Positions 35,095 through 43,247 are shown, counted from the first letter of the stretch. The stretch: 47,394 nucleotides of DNA from Candidatus Saccharimonadota bacterium (GCA_017459705.1 JAFUCJ010000002.1:1-47394); one strand, 5' to 3'. The notes: a model not told the origin generated them from the sequence alone. Numbers and translations are program-made.

Positions 35095-36579
35095 CTAGTC
35101 AGACTCTCCGCCAATGCTCTCGATGAAGCCTTCGCCGTAGAACTGAGAAAAGATCTGAGTAAGCACTTCGTTGATGTCTATATAGCGCTCTGGCACGTCG
35201 ACGTTGATGCTTGTCGGGTAGCCAATTGCTGCATCCACCGTCGCCGAGGCCGTATCAGTCTTGACGGTGAAATATAGCCTGGTGAAATTATTGTTGTTGT
35301 CAATCTCGACGTATAGCGACGGAACGCGCGCCGTAATTTCCGCAACCATCGCCGACGTCACTTTGCCGCTAACCGCCGGACTACCAGTACAAGCCAGTAG
35401 CGAGTTCATGAAACCAGAGTTTGGCATCGAGTTAATGAACGCGGCTAATTTTTCATTGTCGAAACCAATCCGATACAGTGTGTTAGCCTTCTTGTTGATG
35501 GCTAGATTTTCCGTCGAGTAAGTCACAAATTGATTGGCCTGGTACTTGCTTCCGAGATTATTGCTAAACTCACCCAGTTCGCCAGCCGCGTCCGCGAGAC
35601 ATGCAATAGCGGTGTTCATATTATATATATCTGTCGCGTTGCTAAACGAATTGTCCGGAATCCTAATCCACTCATTGTCAAACGCCTCAAATACACCTAT
35701 CGAGTCAAGGAGCGTAGGGCTGGCAGAAGTGCTTGTAGTTGGCGCCTTGTAATTATTTAGTACTAAGGTTAGTCCATTCAACCGCATATACAGATCGTTG
35801 CCTTGCGAATGTACTTCCTCCGCATCAAAACTGAACTCTTGGCCGTCCGATAGCGTCGCCGTCACCGCCGCATTGACGAAGTTCTCGGTGCTTTTTAGGT
35901 TGACGCCGGAATCAAAATCGACCACCATAGTTGAAAACTGTGATTCTTCGTCATCTGAAACAACCGTCACGGAACCTTTGAGCGAAACTTTCGAGGCGGC
36001 ATTGCCAGATAGTAATTTGCTCATTGCCGCTGGAACCTTGTCGTCTTTTTTGTCAAAAGGTTTCAGCAGGATGACCGCCACAACGGCCGCGCCGATGCCC
36101 ACTACCAGCAAAATTAGTAGTGCCGCGAGTAGGCCATGTTTCTTTTTCTTGACTGGTTCCACGATGGAATCTTTCGGTGTGGGCATTGGGTCATCGACAA
36201 TTGTTCTAAGTGGCGGTTCTGGAACCGTCTGCACCGGAGGATGCATCGTCTGCACCGAAGATTGATTTGCCGGCGCTGAGGAATGAATCGCCTGCGCTGG
36301 AGCTTGATTCATCCGCGCTGGAGACTGATTCGTATGCGTCATGCGCGGTTGCGACATCGGGCGGATATCCTGCATCGTAATTCGCCGCGTTGGTGTGGGC
36401 TGCGCAAACTGAGCCCTATCGACGCCCGTCGCATCACTGGCTGCAACGTTTGACGCTGTACCCGTCATCCCATCCTCCGACCACGCCATCATTTCTGGCG
36501 TCTCTGGTGTCTCTGGCGGCACTGGTGCCAACGGTGCAGGATTGAGAGGGTTCGGCGTTCCCCCCGGATTGTCATTCAT
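35095..36579 (-). CDS. Single-pass membrane protein with Pro/Gln-rich cytoplasmic tail, unknown function
   Basis: 494 residues. The first ~140 are disordered, rich in Pro, Thr, Gln and Met with short degenerate repeats such as NQSPARMNQAPAQ and TMHPPVQT. A KKKK motif and a membrane helix (about 148-172) follow, then a ~320 residue external domain that looks beta-rich (VSLKGSVTVVSDDEESQF, VDFDSGVNLK, CTGSPAVSGKV) and may belong to the lipoprotein-like LppX/LolA class of folds; that is speculation. It has SD AGGAG and is divergent from eno. Confidence 0.75.
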   Translation of the reverse strand: MNDNPGGTPNPLNPAPLAPVPPETPETPEMMAWSEDGMTGTASNVAASDATGVDRAQFAQPTPTRRITMQDIRPMSQPRMTHTNQSPARMNQAPAQAIHSSAPANQSSVQTMHPPVQTVPEPPLRTIVDDPMPTPKDSIVEPVKKKKHGLLAALLILLVVGIGAAVVAVILLKPFDKKDDKVPAAMSKLLSGNAASKVSLKGSVTVVSDDEESQFSTMVVDFDSGVNLKSTENFVNAAVTATLSDGQEFSFDAEEVHSQGNDLYMRLNGLTLVLNNYKAPTTSTSASPTLLDSIGVFEAFDNEWIRIPDNSFSNATDIYNMNTAIACLADAAGELGEFSNNLGSKYQANQFVTYSTENLAINKKANTLYRIGFDNEKLAAFINSMPNSGFMNSLLACTGSPAVSGKVTSAMVAEITARVPSLYVEIDNNNNFTRLYFTVKTDTASATVDAAIGYPTSINVDVPERYIDINEVLTQIFSQFYGEGFIESIGGESD

Positions 36580-36640
36580 AAATAACTCCTATTTTAATAT
36601 TCTTATGCTTATTTTAACACAAATATGCTAAAATTAGTAT

Positions 36641-37954
36641 ATGGATAAATTTGTAATTTCTAACATTAAAGCAAGACAGGTCCTCGACTCTCGGGGCAAC
36701 CCTACTGTCGAGACAGAAGTTTTTCTTGAAAACGGCGGTTTCGGACGCGCAATTGTGCCATCCGGGGCTTCGACCGGTGCCGGCGAAGCACTCGAACTTC
36801 GTGATGGCGACCCGGATCGCTACGGCGGCAAAGGTGTCCTGAAGGCCGTCTGGAACGTCAACTCTAAAATCCGCGACGTGCTCGTTGGTAACATCTCCGA
36901 CCAGAGCTCTGTTGATCAGATGCTCCTCGACCTAGACGGCACCGCCAACAAATCTGCACTCGGGGCGAATGCGATGCTCTCGGTCTCGCTTGCGGTTGCC
37001 AAGGCAAATGCTCGCGCCCTTCGAGTGCCTTTATATCAACATATTGCCAATCTTGCCGGTACCGAGCGTGAAATGTCGATTCCAATGCCAATGATGAATG
37101 TAATGAACGGTGGCGAACACGCTTCTTGGGCGACCGATTTTCAGGAATATATGATTATCCCCCGCTCGGCCGGTAACATTGCCGATGCTGTACGCATGGG
37201 CGCGGAAGTTTTTCATGCGCTGAAATCTGTCCTGAAAGACCGCGATTATCCGACTACTGTCGGCGATGAAGGCGGTTACGCGCCGCGCGTGCGCGAGGGC
37301 AACAATGAACCTCTCGAATGTATCAAACTTGCCGTCGAACGTGCGGGTTACAAGTTCGGTACCGATATTGCTATCGCTATGGATATCGCCGCGAGCGAGT
37401 TTTATGTGGACACCCCGGCTGACCCACCGTATGACCACGGCCACTACGAACTCAAAACCACCGGCGATTGGAAGACCGCCGACGATATGATCAACTGGTA
37501 CGAATGGATTATTGATAACTATCCTGTTGTTTCTATCGAGGACGGTCTTGCCGAGAACGACTGGAGTAGTTGGCGCATCATGACCGAGCGCCTCGGTTCG
37601 CGCATCCAGCTCGTCGGCGACGATCTCTTCGTCACCAATACGGAGCTACTTGCTCGCGGTATAGATAGTGGTGCCGCCAACGCCATCTTGATTAAACCAA
37701 ACCAAATCGGCACTCTCTCCGAGACTATTGCCGCCGTCATGATGGCAAAAAACGCCGGTTATCGTACCGTAATGTCGCACCGTTCTGGCGAAACCGAAGA
37801 CGTCACCATCACGCATCTCGCCGTCGGTCTCGGTACTGGACAGATTAAGACTGGTTCTCTCTCGCGCTCTGAACGTATTGCGAAGTACAACGAACTCATC
37901 CGTATTGCCGAACTCAATTCTCGCCTCGGTCTCACCGATCCGTTCAGACGCTAG
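36641..37954 (+). CDS. eno: Enolase
   Basis: 437 residues. Converts 2-phosphoglycerate to phosphoenolpyruvate. Motifs: ARQVLDSRGNPTVE, SGASTGAGEALELRD, GDEGGYAP, the metal ligands in IAMDIAASEF and SIEDGL, KPNQIGTLSET, and SHRSGETED. TGC-TAAAAT ends 6 bases before the ATG, so the mRNA is probably leaderless. It is followed by a strong terminator. Confidence 0.97.
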   Translation: MDKFVISNIKARQVLDSRGNPTVETEVFLENGGFGRAIVPSGASTGAGEALELRDGDPDRYGGKGVLKAVWNVNSKIRDVLVGNISDQSSVDQMLLDLDGTANKSALGANAMLSVSLAVAKANARALRVPLYQHIANLAGTEREMSIPMPMMNVMNGGEHASWATDFQEYMIIPRSAGNIADAVRMGAEVFHALKSVLKDRDYPTTVGDEGGYAPRVREGNNEPLECIKLAVERAGYKFGTDIAIAMDIAASEFYVDTPADPPYDHGHYELKTTGDWKTADDMINWYEWIIDNYPVVSIEDGLAENDWSSWRIMTERLGSRIQLVGDDLFVTNTELLARGIDSGAANAILIKPNQIGTLSETIAAVMMAKNAGYRTVMSHRSGETEDVTITHLAVGLGTGQIKTGSLSRSERIAKYNELIRIAELNSRLGLTDPFRR

Positions 37955-37994
37955 TTTATCTAGTGCTGGATGGACCTGTATTGCTCCATGCTAG

Positions 37995-38026
37995 AAAAAG
38001 TGGATTTCTGGGAAATCCACTTTTTG
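37995..38026 (+). terminator. Terminator of eno
   Basis: A 13 bp perfect stem AAAAAGTGGATTT/AAATCCACTTTTT (37995-38007 with 38013-38025) around CTGGG. The A- and T-tracts let it work from both directions. Confidence 0.92.
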
Positions 38027-38151
38027 AACCTGCTTGACGAGGTGGAACCGGAGCGTTCGGGATTTTCTAGTATAGTTCTGTTCGTGTTTTTTATGTAAAA
38101 ACAAAAAAATGGCAACGCCGAGGTTAGTAAATACTAAACTAAGTGAGGTAA

Positions 38152-38202
38152 CATGAAGCCAATATATACAAAGCCAAGAATCTTTCGTCCGCTGCGTCCA
38201 TG
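38152..38202 (+). CDS. Possible 16 residue leader peptide
   Basis: An ATG with GTGAGG 5 bases upstream opens MKPIYTKPRIFRPLRP and stops just before the long hairpin at 38207. It is basic and Pro-rich. The position directly before a strong RNA structure resembles translation-attenuator leaders, but no regulated plus-strand gene follows, so this may be chance. Confidence 0.2.
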
Positions 38203-38206
38203 ACTA

Positions 38207-38441
38207 GCTAACCCCTAAACGCTTTTCAGAACATTAACCAGATTCGGATATTGTAAGTTTTACCAAAATCTCAGTGTGCGAGCGGGACTGCTGTAATCAA
38301 TAAGCAGTCCCGCTTTTCGTGTGCGGCATTATGTAATAAATAGGAATAGATGATGACCGTAGCTAAGGAGCTCACACCTGCCAGATTTTGTAAAACTTAC
38401 AAAGTTCCGAGTCCAGTTCTGAAAAGAGTTTAGGGGTTGGC
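38207..38441. ncRNA. Long hairpin RNA candidate downstream of eno
   Basis: Three collinear stems: 38207-38232 with 38416-38441 (25 pairs of 26), 38241-38248 with 38406-38413 (8 bp, one G-U), and 38251-38271 with 38383-38402 (20 bp, one bulge). Inside is a perfect 12 bp hairpin (38281-38292 with 38303-38314) and a ~65 base less structured part. One mismatch and G-U pairs suggest that folding, not a recent duplication, keeps the match. It has no tmRNA, RNase P or SRP hallmarks that I can see. A motif shared with the palindrome at 27245 follows at 38477-38496. Strand unknown. Confidence 0.6.
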
Positions 38442-38476
38442 CAACATTGAGTCGGCTGATACTGAGTCCGGCCGAG

Positions 38477-38548
38477 AAAAAGTACCTTTGGGTTGACGAT
38501 ATCCGACGCCCTGCAAAAGGCGCCCAGGAATAAAACCTGGGCGCCTTA
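38477..38548. other. Shared 20 base motif and GC-rich hairpin
   Basis: AAAAAGTACCTTTGGGTTGA at 38477-38496 matches 27404-27423 except for two purine or pyrimidine changes, and matches the inverted copy at 27245-27264. It is followed by a perfect 10 bp stem GGCGCCCAGG/CCTGGGCGCC (38519-38545), which on the minus strand ends in TTTT and may terminate transcripts coming from the LOG gene. Confidence 0.6.
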
Positions 38549-38592
38549 CGGAGTCGCTAACCCTGACGGACGACAAGACACCCGAAAGGGTC

Positions 38593-38669
38593 TTGACAGT
38601 TTCGTCTCGTGGGTGGTAGAATTAAGTTATAAGTTATGGCTTCTCAGTCTTTGACTGAGAAGATTTTTT
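38593..38669 (+). ncRNA. Promoter followed at once by a terminator: candidate ~40 base RNA
   Basis: TTGACA (38593-38598), 18 bases, TAGAAT (38617-38622). The predicted start near 38629 is only 11 bases before a perfect 10 bp stem CTTCTCAGTC/GACTGAGAAG (38640-38662) and TTTTTT. No plus-strand gene follows. A very short terminated RNA or a decoy promoter are possible readings. Confidence 0.5.
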
Positions 38670-38717
38670 GATCCGTATTAGACCAAACAGGAAACTTATT
38701 TCGAAGTCTCTCTTCAT
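38634..38717 (-). CDS. Possible 27 residue small protein
   Basis: An ATG at 38717 has AAAGGAGG 3 bases upstream, among the best SD sequences in the window. The frame starts MKRDFEISFLFGLIRIKKSS and ends in a basic tail; its 3' half overlaps the terminator stem at 38640-38662. There is no clear promoter of its own; it lies 151 bases after the LOG gene. Coding status is uncertain. Confidence 0.3.
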   Translation of the reverse strand: MKRDFEISFLFGLIRIKKSSQSKTEKP

Positions 38718-38868
38718 AACCCTCCTTTCTTCTTGCCACTCATGAATTAAAATGCAACCCCGTACTTCTCAGGCTATCACAATCCGTATAATAAATCAAC
38801 CCCCACCTATAAAACGTAGTCACCTGCTATATCTAGGACTAAAAATGAATCGTAGCATCGTTCATATC

Positions 38869-39573
38869 CTACTTCGTCGCATTGGCGGCACGGAAACCAT
38901 CGTAGAAGTTCTCCGAAATCTTCGGGTGTCCAATCTTATTGGCGGCTTTTACGACTTCGGTAATGTCATCAGTAATTCTGAAAATATCCGGATCCTTCGG
39001 ACTGATGACGGCAAGGTCGAGCATTTTTTTGATGACACGGTCAAAACTGCGCCAATAAGATTTACCGATTAAGAATACTGGCATTTTGGGCATTTTGTCT
39101 TCCTGCATCAAACATAGGATCTCCGACAACTCGTCCATGGTGCCGAACCCCCCTGGGAAAAACACGAAGACCTTGGCGGCCATCGCGAGGGAGACCTTAC
39201 GCGCGAAGAAATATTCAAATGTCAGGCAGTCGGTGAGATATGGATTTGGGAATTGCTCGTGTTTCAAAGTAATATTGAGACCGATTGTCCGCCCGCCGAT
39301 TTCGTATGCTCCGTGCGACGCGGCTTCCATGATGCCCGGACCGCCGCCAGTCACGACGGCGTGGCCGTTTTTGGCAAGTAACCCGCCTAGTGCGTAGGCC
39401 ATTTTGCAATATTTGTGGTCTTGCGGTAATCTCGCTGAACCAAAAATCGTCACACCCTGCGGGAATGATCGTACGATTTGTAGCCCTGCTCCGAGGTCCT
39501 TTGCGTATAAGTTCGCCCGTTCGAGATCGGCGATGGATAGTTTTTTAAGTATTTCTTCTTCGCTTTTGAGCAT
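38869..39573 (-). CDS. LOG-family nucleotide 5'-monophosphate phosphoribohydrolase
   Basis: 234 residues. The LOG/YgdH motifs GGGPGIMEA and PGGFGTMDELSE are intact. Members cut the N-glycosidic bond of nucleoside monophosphates, giving a free base and ribose-5-P. It ends the gap-rpiB-rpe-pfkB-LOG operon, 12 bases after pfkB with SD AAAGGAA. That company of pentose-phosphate enzymes supports a role in feeding ribose-5-P into metabolism. The exact nucleotide substrate is unknown. Confidence 0.9.
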   Translation of the reverse strand: MLKSEEEILKKLSIADLERANLYAKDLGAGLQIVRSFPQGVTIFGSARLPQDHKYCKMAYALGGLLAKNGHAVVTGGGPGIMEAASHGAYEIGGRTIGLNITLKHEQFPNPYLTDCLTFEYFFARKVSLAMAAKVFVFFPGGFGTMDELSEILCLMQEDKMPKMPVFLIGKSYWRSFDRVIKKMLDLAVISPKDPDIFRITDDITEVVKAANKIGHPKISENFYDGFRAANATK

Positions 39574-39585
39574 AATTTCCTTTCA

Positions 39586-40554
39586 CTAGATTTTTTGAAT
39601 TGGCATTGGGTGCAGGTCCACATCGTCATCGAGGGCGCCAGTATTGCCGCCGATACGGGAAACGACCGCGGTAGAGTTGGCCGAGGCAAAAACAAGCGCC
39701 TGCCTAAAACTTTGCCCTGCCGCATACGCCGCGAGAAATCCCGCACCGAAAGCATCGCCGGCACCAGTTGCGTCTTTCACGCGCCGATCTTCGTAGATGC
39801 CGAACCTGTACGATTCGCCAGTTGCGCGATTCGTGGCGGCGCCACCCATTGGACCATCCGTGATGATGGTGATTGGTGCGTAGCCCCCAAGATGGTAAAG
39901 CAGTTCGCTTAGAATGTTTCCCGGCACCAGTTGTGCTGCTTCGGATTTATTGACGAGTACCACGTCGACTTTCGCCAAGATTCTCAGCAGCTCTCTCGGC
40001 GATGACAATTCAAGCGCACCAGGGTTAAACATCACGCGGGTATCCAATTTGTGTGCCGCTTTGATGAAACTCGCAAGCGTCTCCATGTCGCCTCGAAGTG
40101 ACGTAATATAAAGCCAGTCTGGATGGATTCGCGCTAAATCCTCTGCTGACAAATTACTAAAACTATCACTCGCGCCACGATACGTCAGAATCGTCCGTTC
40201 GCCATGTCGTGAATCTAGCAAGATGACCGACGTGCCAGTCGCCTTGTTGGAAATATAATTTACATAACTATTGTCAATCTCTTCTCGGTCAAGCACTCGC
40301 ATCACTGCCTCGCCCGCCGAGTCGTCGGCGATATTTCCCATAAAAATTACTTCGTGTCCGTGTCGTGATAGAGTGACGGCCGCATTGATGCCGCCACCGC
40401 CCACACCGTATTGTAATTTATCGATGTCGATTTTCGACCCGACCAACATCTTGCCGAAGATTGCTTCTCCGCCAATCTGAGTTGGCAACAAATCGTCATG
40501 GTCGATGAGATAAATATCTTGCAGGGCGGCGCCAAGCGTAACGATTCGTGCCAT
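39586..40554 (-). CDS. PfkB-family carbohydrate/nucleoside kinase
   Basis: 322 residues. The PfkB/ribokinase fold is shown by GVGGGGINAAVTLSRHG (substrate Gly-Gly motif), NPGALEL, and DATGAGDAFGAGFLAAY with the catalytic Asp. Members phosphorylate ribose, fructose, adenosine and similar compounds; the sequence does not decide which. The ATG overlaps the rpe stop (TAATG). Beside rpe, rpiB and LOG, a ribokinase-like role making ribose-5-P is the simplest guess. Confidence 0.9.
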   Translation of the reverse strand: MARIVTLGAALQDIYLIDHDDLLPTQIGGEAIFGKMLVGSKIDIDKLQYGVGGGGINAAVTLSRHGHEVIFMGNIADDSAGEAVMRVLDREEIDNSYVNYISNKATGTSVILLDSRHGERTILTYRGASDSFSNLSAEDLARIHPDWLYITSLRGDMETLASFIKAAHKLDTRVMFNPGALELSSPRELLRILAKVDVVLVNKSEAAQLVPGNILSELLYHLGGYAPITIITDGPMGGAATNRATGESYRFGIYEDRRVKDATGAGDAFGAGFLAAYAAGQSFRQALVFASANSTAVVSRIGGNTGALDDDVDLHPMPIQKI

Positions 40555-41210
40555 TACAGTACTACCCCCGTCTTGTCAATCTCTGCCACTAGCGCTTCAT
40601 ACATTTTCATCGGGTTCTCAGCTTTCGATAGCGCCGAACCAACGTTGATTACGTCGAGGTCCGCGTGCGCCAAAGCGCGGATATTGCGGAGATTAGCCCC
40701 GCCATCCCAGCCTATTTCCAGCTCCGGCTTCATGTTGCGCACGAGCGGGATTTTCTCGGTCTGCATCATGTCGGCCGCGCCGCCCTGTTCGCCGAGCTTA
40801 CCAGCAAAAATCAGCACGTGGTCCACCATATCAATATAGGGTTTCACATTGGGCGGATACGTCGATGGCAACAAGGCTAAACCCGTACGAATACCGTGAT
40901 CCTTCAAAGTTTTGAAAATCGGCGTCAAGTCCTCTCTTGCCTCAGCGTGAAAAATACAAAGCGAGGGCATCAGCTTTAACACTGTATCGATATGTTGCGA
41001 CGGTTTTGCGACCATCATATGTAAATCAATGGTCCAACCCTTAGGCCACCAGACATTAGTGATATCCAGAGTTTCGTTCGGTGCGAAAACTCCGTCTGTC
41101 ACATCGACCTGTGCCCGCCGGCTATACAGATTTATCCGCTCAATTTGGGCGCGGTAGTCCATCTTGTTGCTCGTCAAAATCGCGGGGACGATGGTTACTG
41201 ACCTAATCAT
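40554..41210 (-). CDS. rpe: Ribulose-phosphate 3-epimerase-like protein
   Basis: 218 residues, a TIM barrel of the Rpe type. Of the four metal ligands, Asp in QVDVTDG, His in LHMMV and Asp in IGWDGGAN remain, but the first His of the usual HxD pair is Gln, and the flexible NPGFGGQ loop is replaced by FAGKLGEQGG. It should interconvert ribulose-5-P and xylulose-5-P, supplying phosphoketolase, but these changes leave the substrate open. Its start lies 8 bases inside the rpiB gene. Confidence 0.82.
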   Translation of the reverse strand: MIRSVTIVPAILTSNKMDYRAQIERINLYSRRAQVDVTDGVFAPNETLDITNVWWPKGWTIDLHMMVAKPSQHIDTVLKLMPSLCIFHAEAREDLTPIFKTLKDHGIRTGLALLPSTYPPNVKPYIDMVDHVLIFAGKLGEQGGAADMMQTEKIPLVRNMKPELEIGWDGGANLRNIRALAHADLDVINVGSALSKAENPMKMYEALVAEIDKTGVVL

Positions 41211-41691
41211 ATATTTGACCCCCTGTCAACAATGTGTCATAATCAAAAACTTCCTCATCCAGACGATTGATGCGTCGGACGCGTCTTTCTAGTGGTTGAA
41301 AATCAGTTCCAAGAAACGCGCTCGCAATCCGCCTCGCGGCTTCGGTGTCTAAAAAATGCGCCGATAAGCATAATATATTAGCATCATCATGCTCGCGCGC
41401 CAGCACCGCAGACTCCGGCGAGTCACAATGCGTTGCTCGTATGCCGCTAAAACGATTCGCCTGAATGGTCATACCGTGCGCCGAATCGCAAATCAGTATA
41501 CCTCGCGATGTCGGATTGTCGCGCACTGCTCGCGCCACGGCAATCGCCGGGTCGTTATAGTCATCTTTATCGGAAGCGCTATAAGTACCCAAATCTACAA
41601 CTTCGTCCGCATGGTCAAAACCTGCCAAAAACTTAGTCAAATCCTGTTTGAGAGAGAAACCGCGATAATCCGCCCCGATATATACGTTCAT
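41203..41691 (-). CDS. rpiB: RpiB/LacAB-family sugar-phosphate isomerase
   Basis: 162 residues from the ATG at 41691, which overlaps the gap stop (TGATG). RpiB interconverts ribose-5-P and ribulose-5-P. GADYRGF, DLGTYSASDKDDYNDPA, the catalytic Cys (ILICDSAHGM) and ANRFSGIRA mark the family. The anion-hole segment after the Cys, usually GTGxG, is DSAHG here, and the usual Asp-His of the first loop is Asp-Tyr. These shifts could mean altered specificity. Confidence 0.87.
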   Translation of the reverse strand: MNVYIGADYRGFSLKQDLTKFLAGFDHADEVVDLGTYSASDKDDYNDPAIAVARAVRDNPTSRGILICDSAHGMTIQANRFSGIRATHCDSPESAVLAREHDDANILCLSAHFLDTEAARRIASAFLGTDFQPLERRVRRINRLDEEVFDYDTLLTGGQIYD

Positions 41692-42695
41692 CAGTCTTCC
41701 TTCCCGTAATCGACGGCGAGTTCCACTAGGCGATTTGAATACCCCCACTCGTTATCATACCATGCAACTACCTTGATGAGATTGCCATCAACTACGTCGA
41801 GCAGGGGCAAATCTACGACACATGACCTCGGGTCACCGATGAAGTCCGACGATACCAATTCCTCATCAGTCGCGCCGATAATGCCTTCGTAATAGGGGTC
41901 CTTAGCAACCTTCTCAAATAAATCGACTAATTCTTCCTTGGTGGTATTGCGCTTGATGAGTGCAGTAATGTCGGATAGCGACACAACCGGCGTCGGAACG
42001 CGTACTGAGAGGCCATTGAACTTCCCTTTGAGACTCGGGATCGTCTCGGCCGCCGCTTTGGAAGCGCCAGTGGTGGTTGGAACGATGTTTTCTGCGGCAG
42101 AACGCGCCTCGCGTAAGTCCTTTGCTGGTGCATCTAGTAGTCTCTGCGAGCCGGTATATGAGTGAATCGTCGTCATCATGGCCTTCTCAATACCATACTC
42201 GTCTTCGAGTACTTTCATGATGGGGGCGATACAGTTGGTAGTACAGGATGCATTGGAGAGAATCTGGTCGTCCGGCTCGACAATCTCCTCGTTGACACCG
42301 AGCACGATGGTCTTCGCCCCTTCACCCTTGGCAGGCGCCGAGATAATCACGCGTTTCGCTCCTGCGACAATATGTGCTCGCGCCGCTTCCGGTTTGGTAA
42401 AAAATCCTGTCGACTCAATCACTACGTCCACATCCAAATCCCCCCAGGGTAAGTTCATGGGGTCTTTCTCGGCGAAAACCGGTATTTCCTCGCCGTCAAC
42501 TACGAGCGAAGAATCTTTTGCTTCTACTTCTTTTTCGTATGCGCCATAGGAAGAATCGTGGCTTAGTAAATGCGCAAGAGCCTTGGCGTCGGTCACGTCG
42601 TTAATCGCGACAACCTTGGCGTCTTTTCTCTCCCCCAAAATCTTGAATGCATTTCGTCCGATTCTCCCGAAACCATTTATCGCAACCTTTAACAT
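41691..42695 (-). CDS. gap: Glyceraldehyde-3-phosphate dehydrogenase, type I
   Basis: 334 residues from the ATG at 42695 (SD AGGAGG 4 bases upstream); the longer open frame overlaps rpsG and is not used. GAPDH oxidises glyceraldehyde-3-P with NAD. Visible are INGFGRIGRN, the catalytic SNASCTTNC, TVTTIHSYTGSQ-like TTIHSYTGSQRLLDAP, and WYDNEWGYSNRLVEL. It leads the gap-rpiB-rpe-pfkB-LOG operon and would use the glyceraldehyde-3-P made by phosphoketolase. Confidence 0.97.
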   Translation of the reverse strand: MLKVAINGFGRIGRNAFKILGERKDAKVVAINDVTDAKALAHLLSHDSSYGAYEKEVEAKDSSLVVDGEEIPVFAEKDPMNLPWGDLDVDVVIESTGFFTKPEAARAHIVAGAKRVIISAPAKGEGAKTIVLGVNEEIVEPDDQILSNASCTTNCIAPIMKVLEDEYGIEKAMMTTIHSYTGSQRLLDAPAKDLREARSAAENIVPTTTGASKAAAETIPSLKGKFNGLSVRVPTPVVSLSDITALIKRNTTKEELVDLFEKVAKDPYYEGIIGATDEELVSSDFIGDPRSCVVDLPLLDVVDGNLIKVVAWYDNEWGYSNRLVELAVDYGKED

Positions 42696-42719
42696 GATAC
42701 CTCCTAAATACTTATGACT

Positions 42720-42760
42720 ATTATAGCACAAAAAATCCCTTTTTGAAAAGGGATTTTTGT
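42720..42760 (-). promoter_or_regulatory. rpsG terminator fused to the gap promoter
   Basis: On the minus strand the rpsG terminator (AAAAATCCCTTTT/AAAAGGGATTTTT, 42731-42758) runs straight into TGC-TATAAT (42720-42725). The T-tract is part of the promoter spacer. The -35 box (TTTCAA) is weak, so the extended -10 probably carries recognition. SD AGGAGG follows before the gap ATG. Confidence 0.8.
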
Positions 42761-42768
42761 TTGAGAAA

Positions 42769-43245
42769 CTATCTTGCGAAGTGTGCAAATGCGCGGTTCG
42801 CTTCCGCCATGCGGTGACAGTCCTCTTTTTTCTTGAAAGCTGCACCAGTTTCATTGTAGGCGTCAACGATTTCAGATTCTAGCCTCTTAGCGTACGGCAT
42901 ACCTTTGCGAGCGCGAGCCGCTTGGACCATCCAAGTAAATGCAAAGTGCATCTGCCTGTGTCCTGCAATTGGGAACGGAATCTGGTAGTTCGCACCACCT
43001 ACGCGGCGGGATTTCACCTCGAAATCTGGTGAAACGTTTGCGATGGCTTTTTCGAGTACTTCTACTGGATTCTCGCTCTTTAGCTTCTTCGCGGCGCCCT
43101 CAATGGCAGTATATACTGCGCGCTCGGCAACTTGCTTTTTGCCGTCGAGCATGGACTTATTGATGAGGCGCTGTACCATAATCGACTGATATTTGCGATC
43201 TGGATTTACCTTGCGTTCAAGAGATTTGGTAGTTTTGCGTGGCAT
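42769..43245 (-). CDS. rpsG: 30S ribosomal protein S7
   Basis: 158 residues, normal length. uS7 nucleates the 30S head. PDRKYQSIMVQRLINKSMLDGKK, NVSPDFEVKSRRVGGANYQIP and YNETGAAFKKKEDCHRMAEANRAFAHFAR are typical. It starts 2 bases after rpsL. Confidence 0.97.
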   Translation of the reverse strand: MPRKTTKSLERKVNPDRKYQSIMVQRLINKSMLDGKKQVAERAVYTAIEGAAKKLKSENPVEVLEKAIANVSPDFEVKSRRVGGANYQIPFPIAGHRQMHFAFTWMVQAARARKGMPYAKRLESEIVDAYNETGAAFKKKEDCHRMAEANRAFAHFAR

Positions 43246-43247
43246 AA

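Noticed and set aside
37955-38868. tmRNA, RNase P RNA or SRP RNA in the gap after eno
   Set aside because: I looked for a tag reading frame ending in Ala-Ala, for the RNase P core and for the SRP helix 8 motif and found none; the hairpin geometry also does not fit them.
38752-39072. 106 codon plus-strand frame at the end of the LOG gene
   Set aside because: Mostly antisense to the conserved LOG coding sequence, without SD or promoter.
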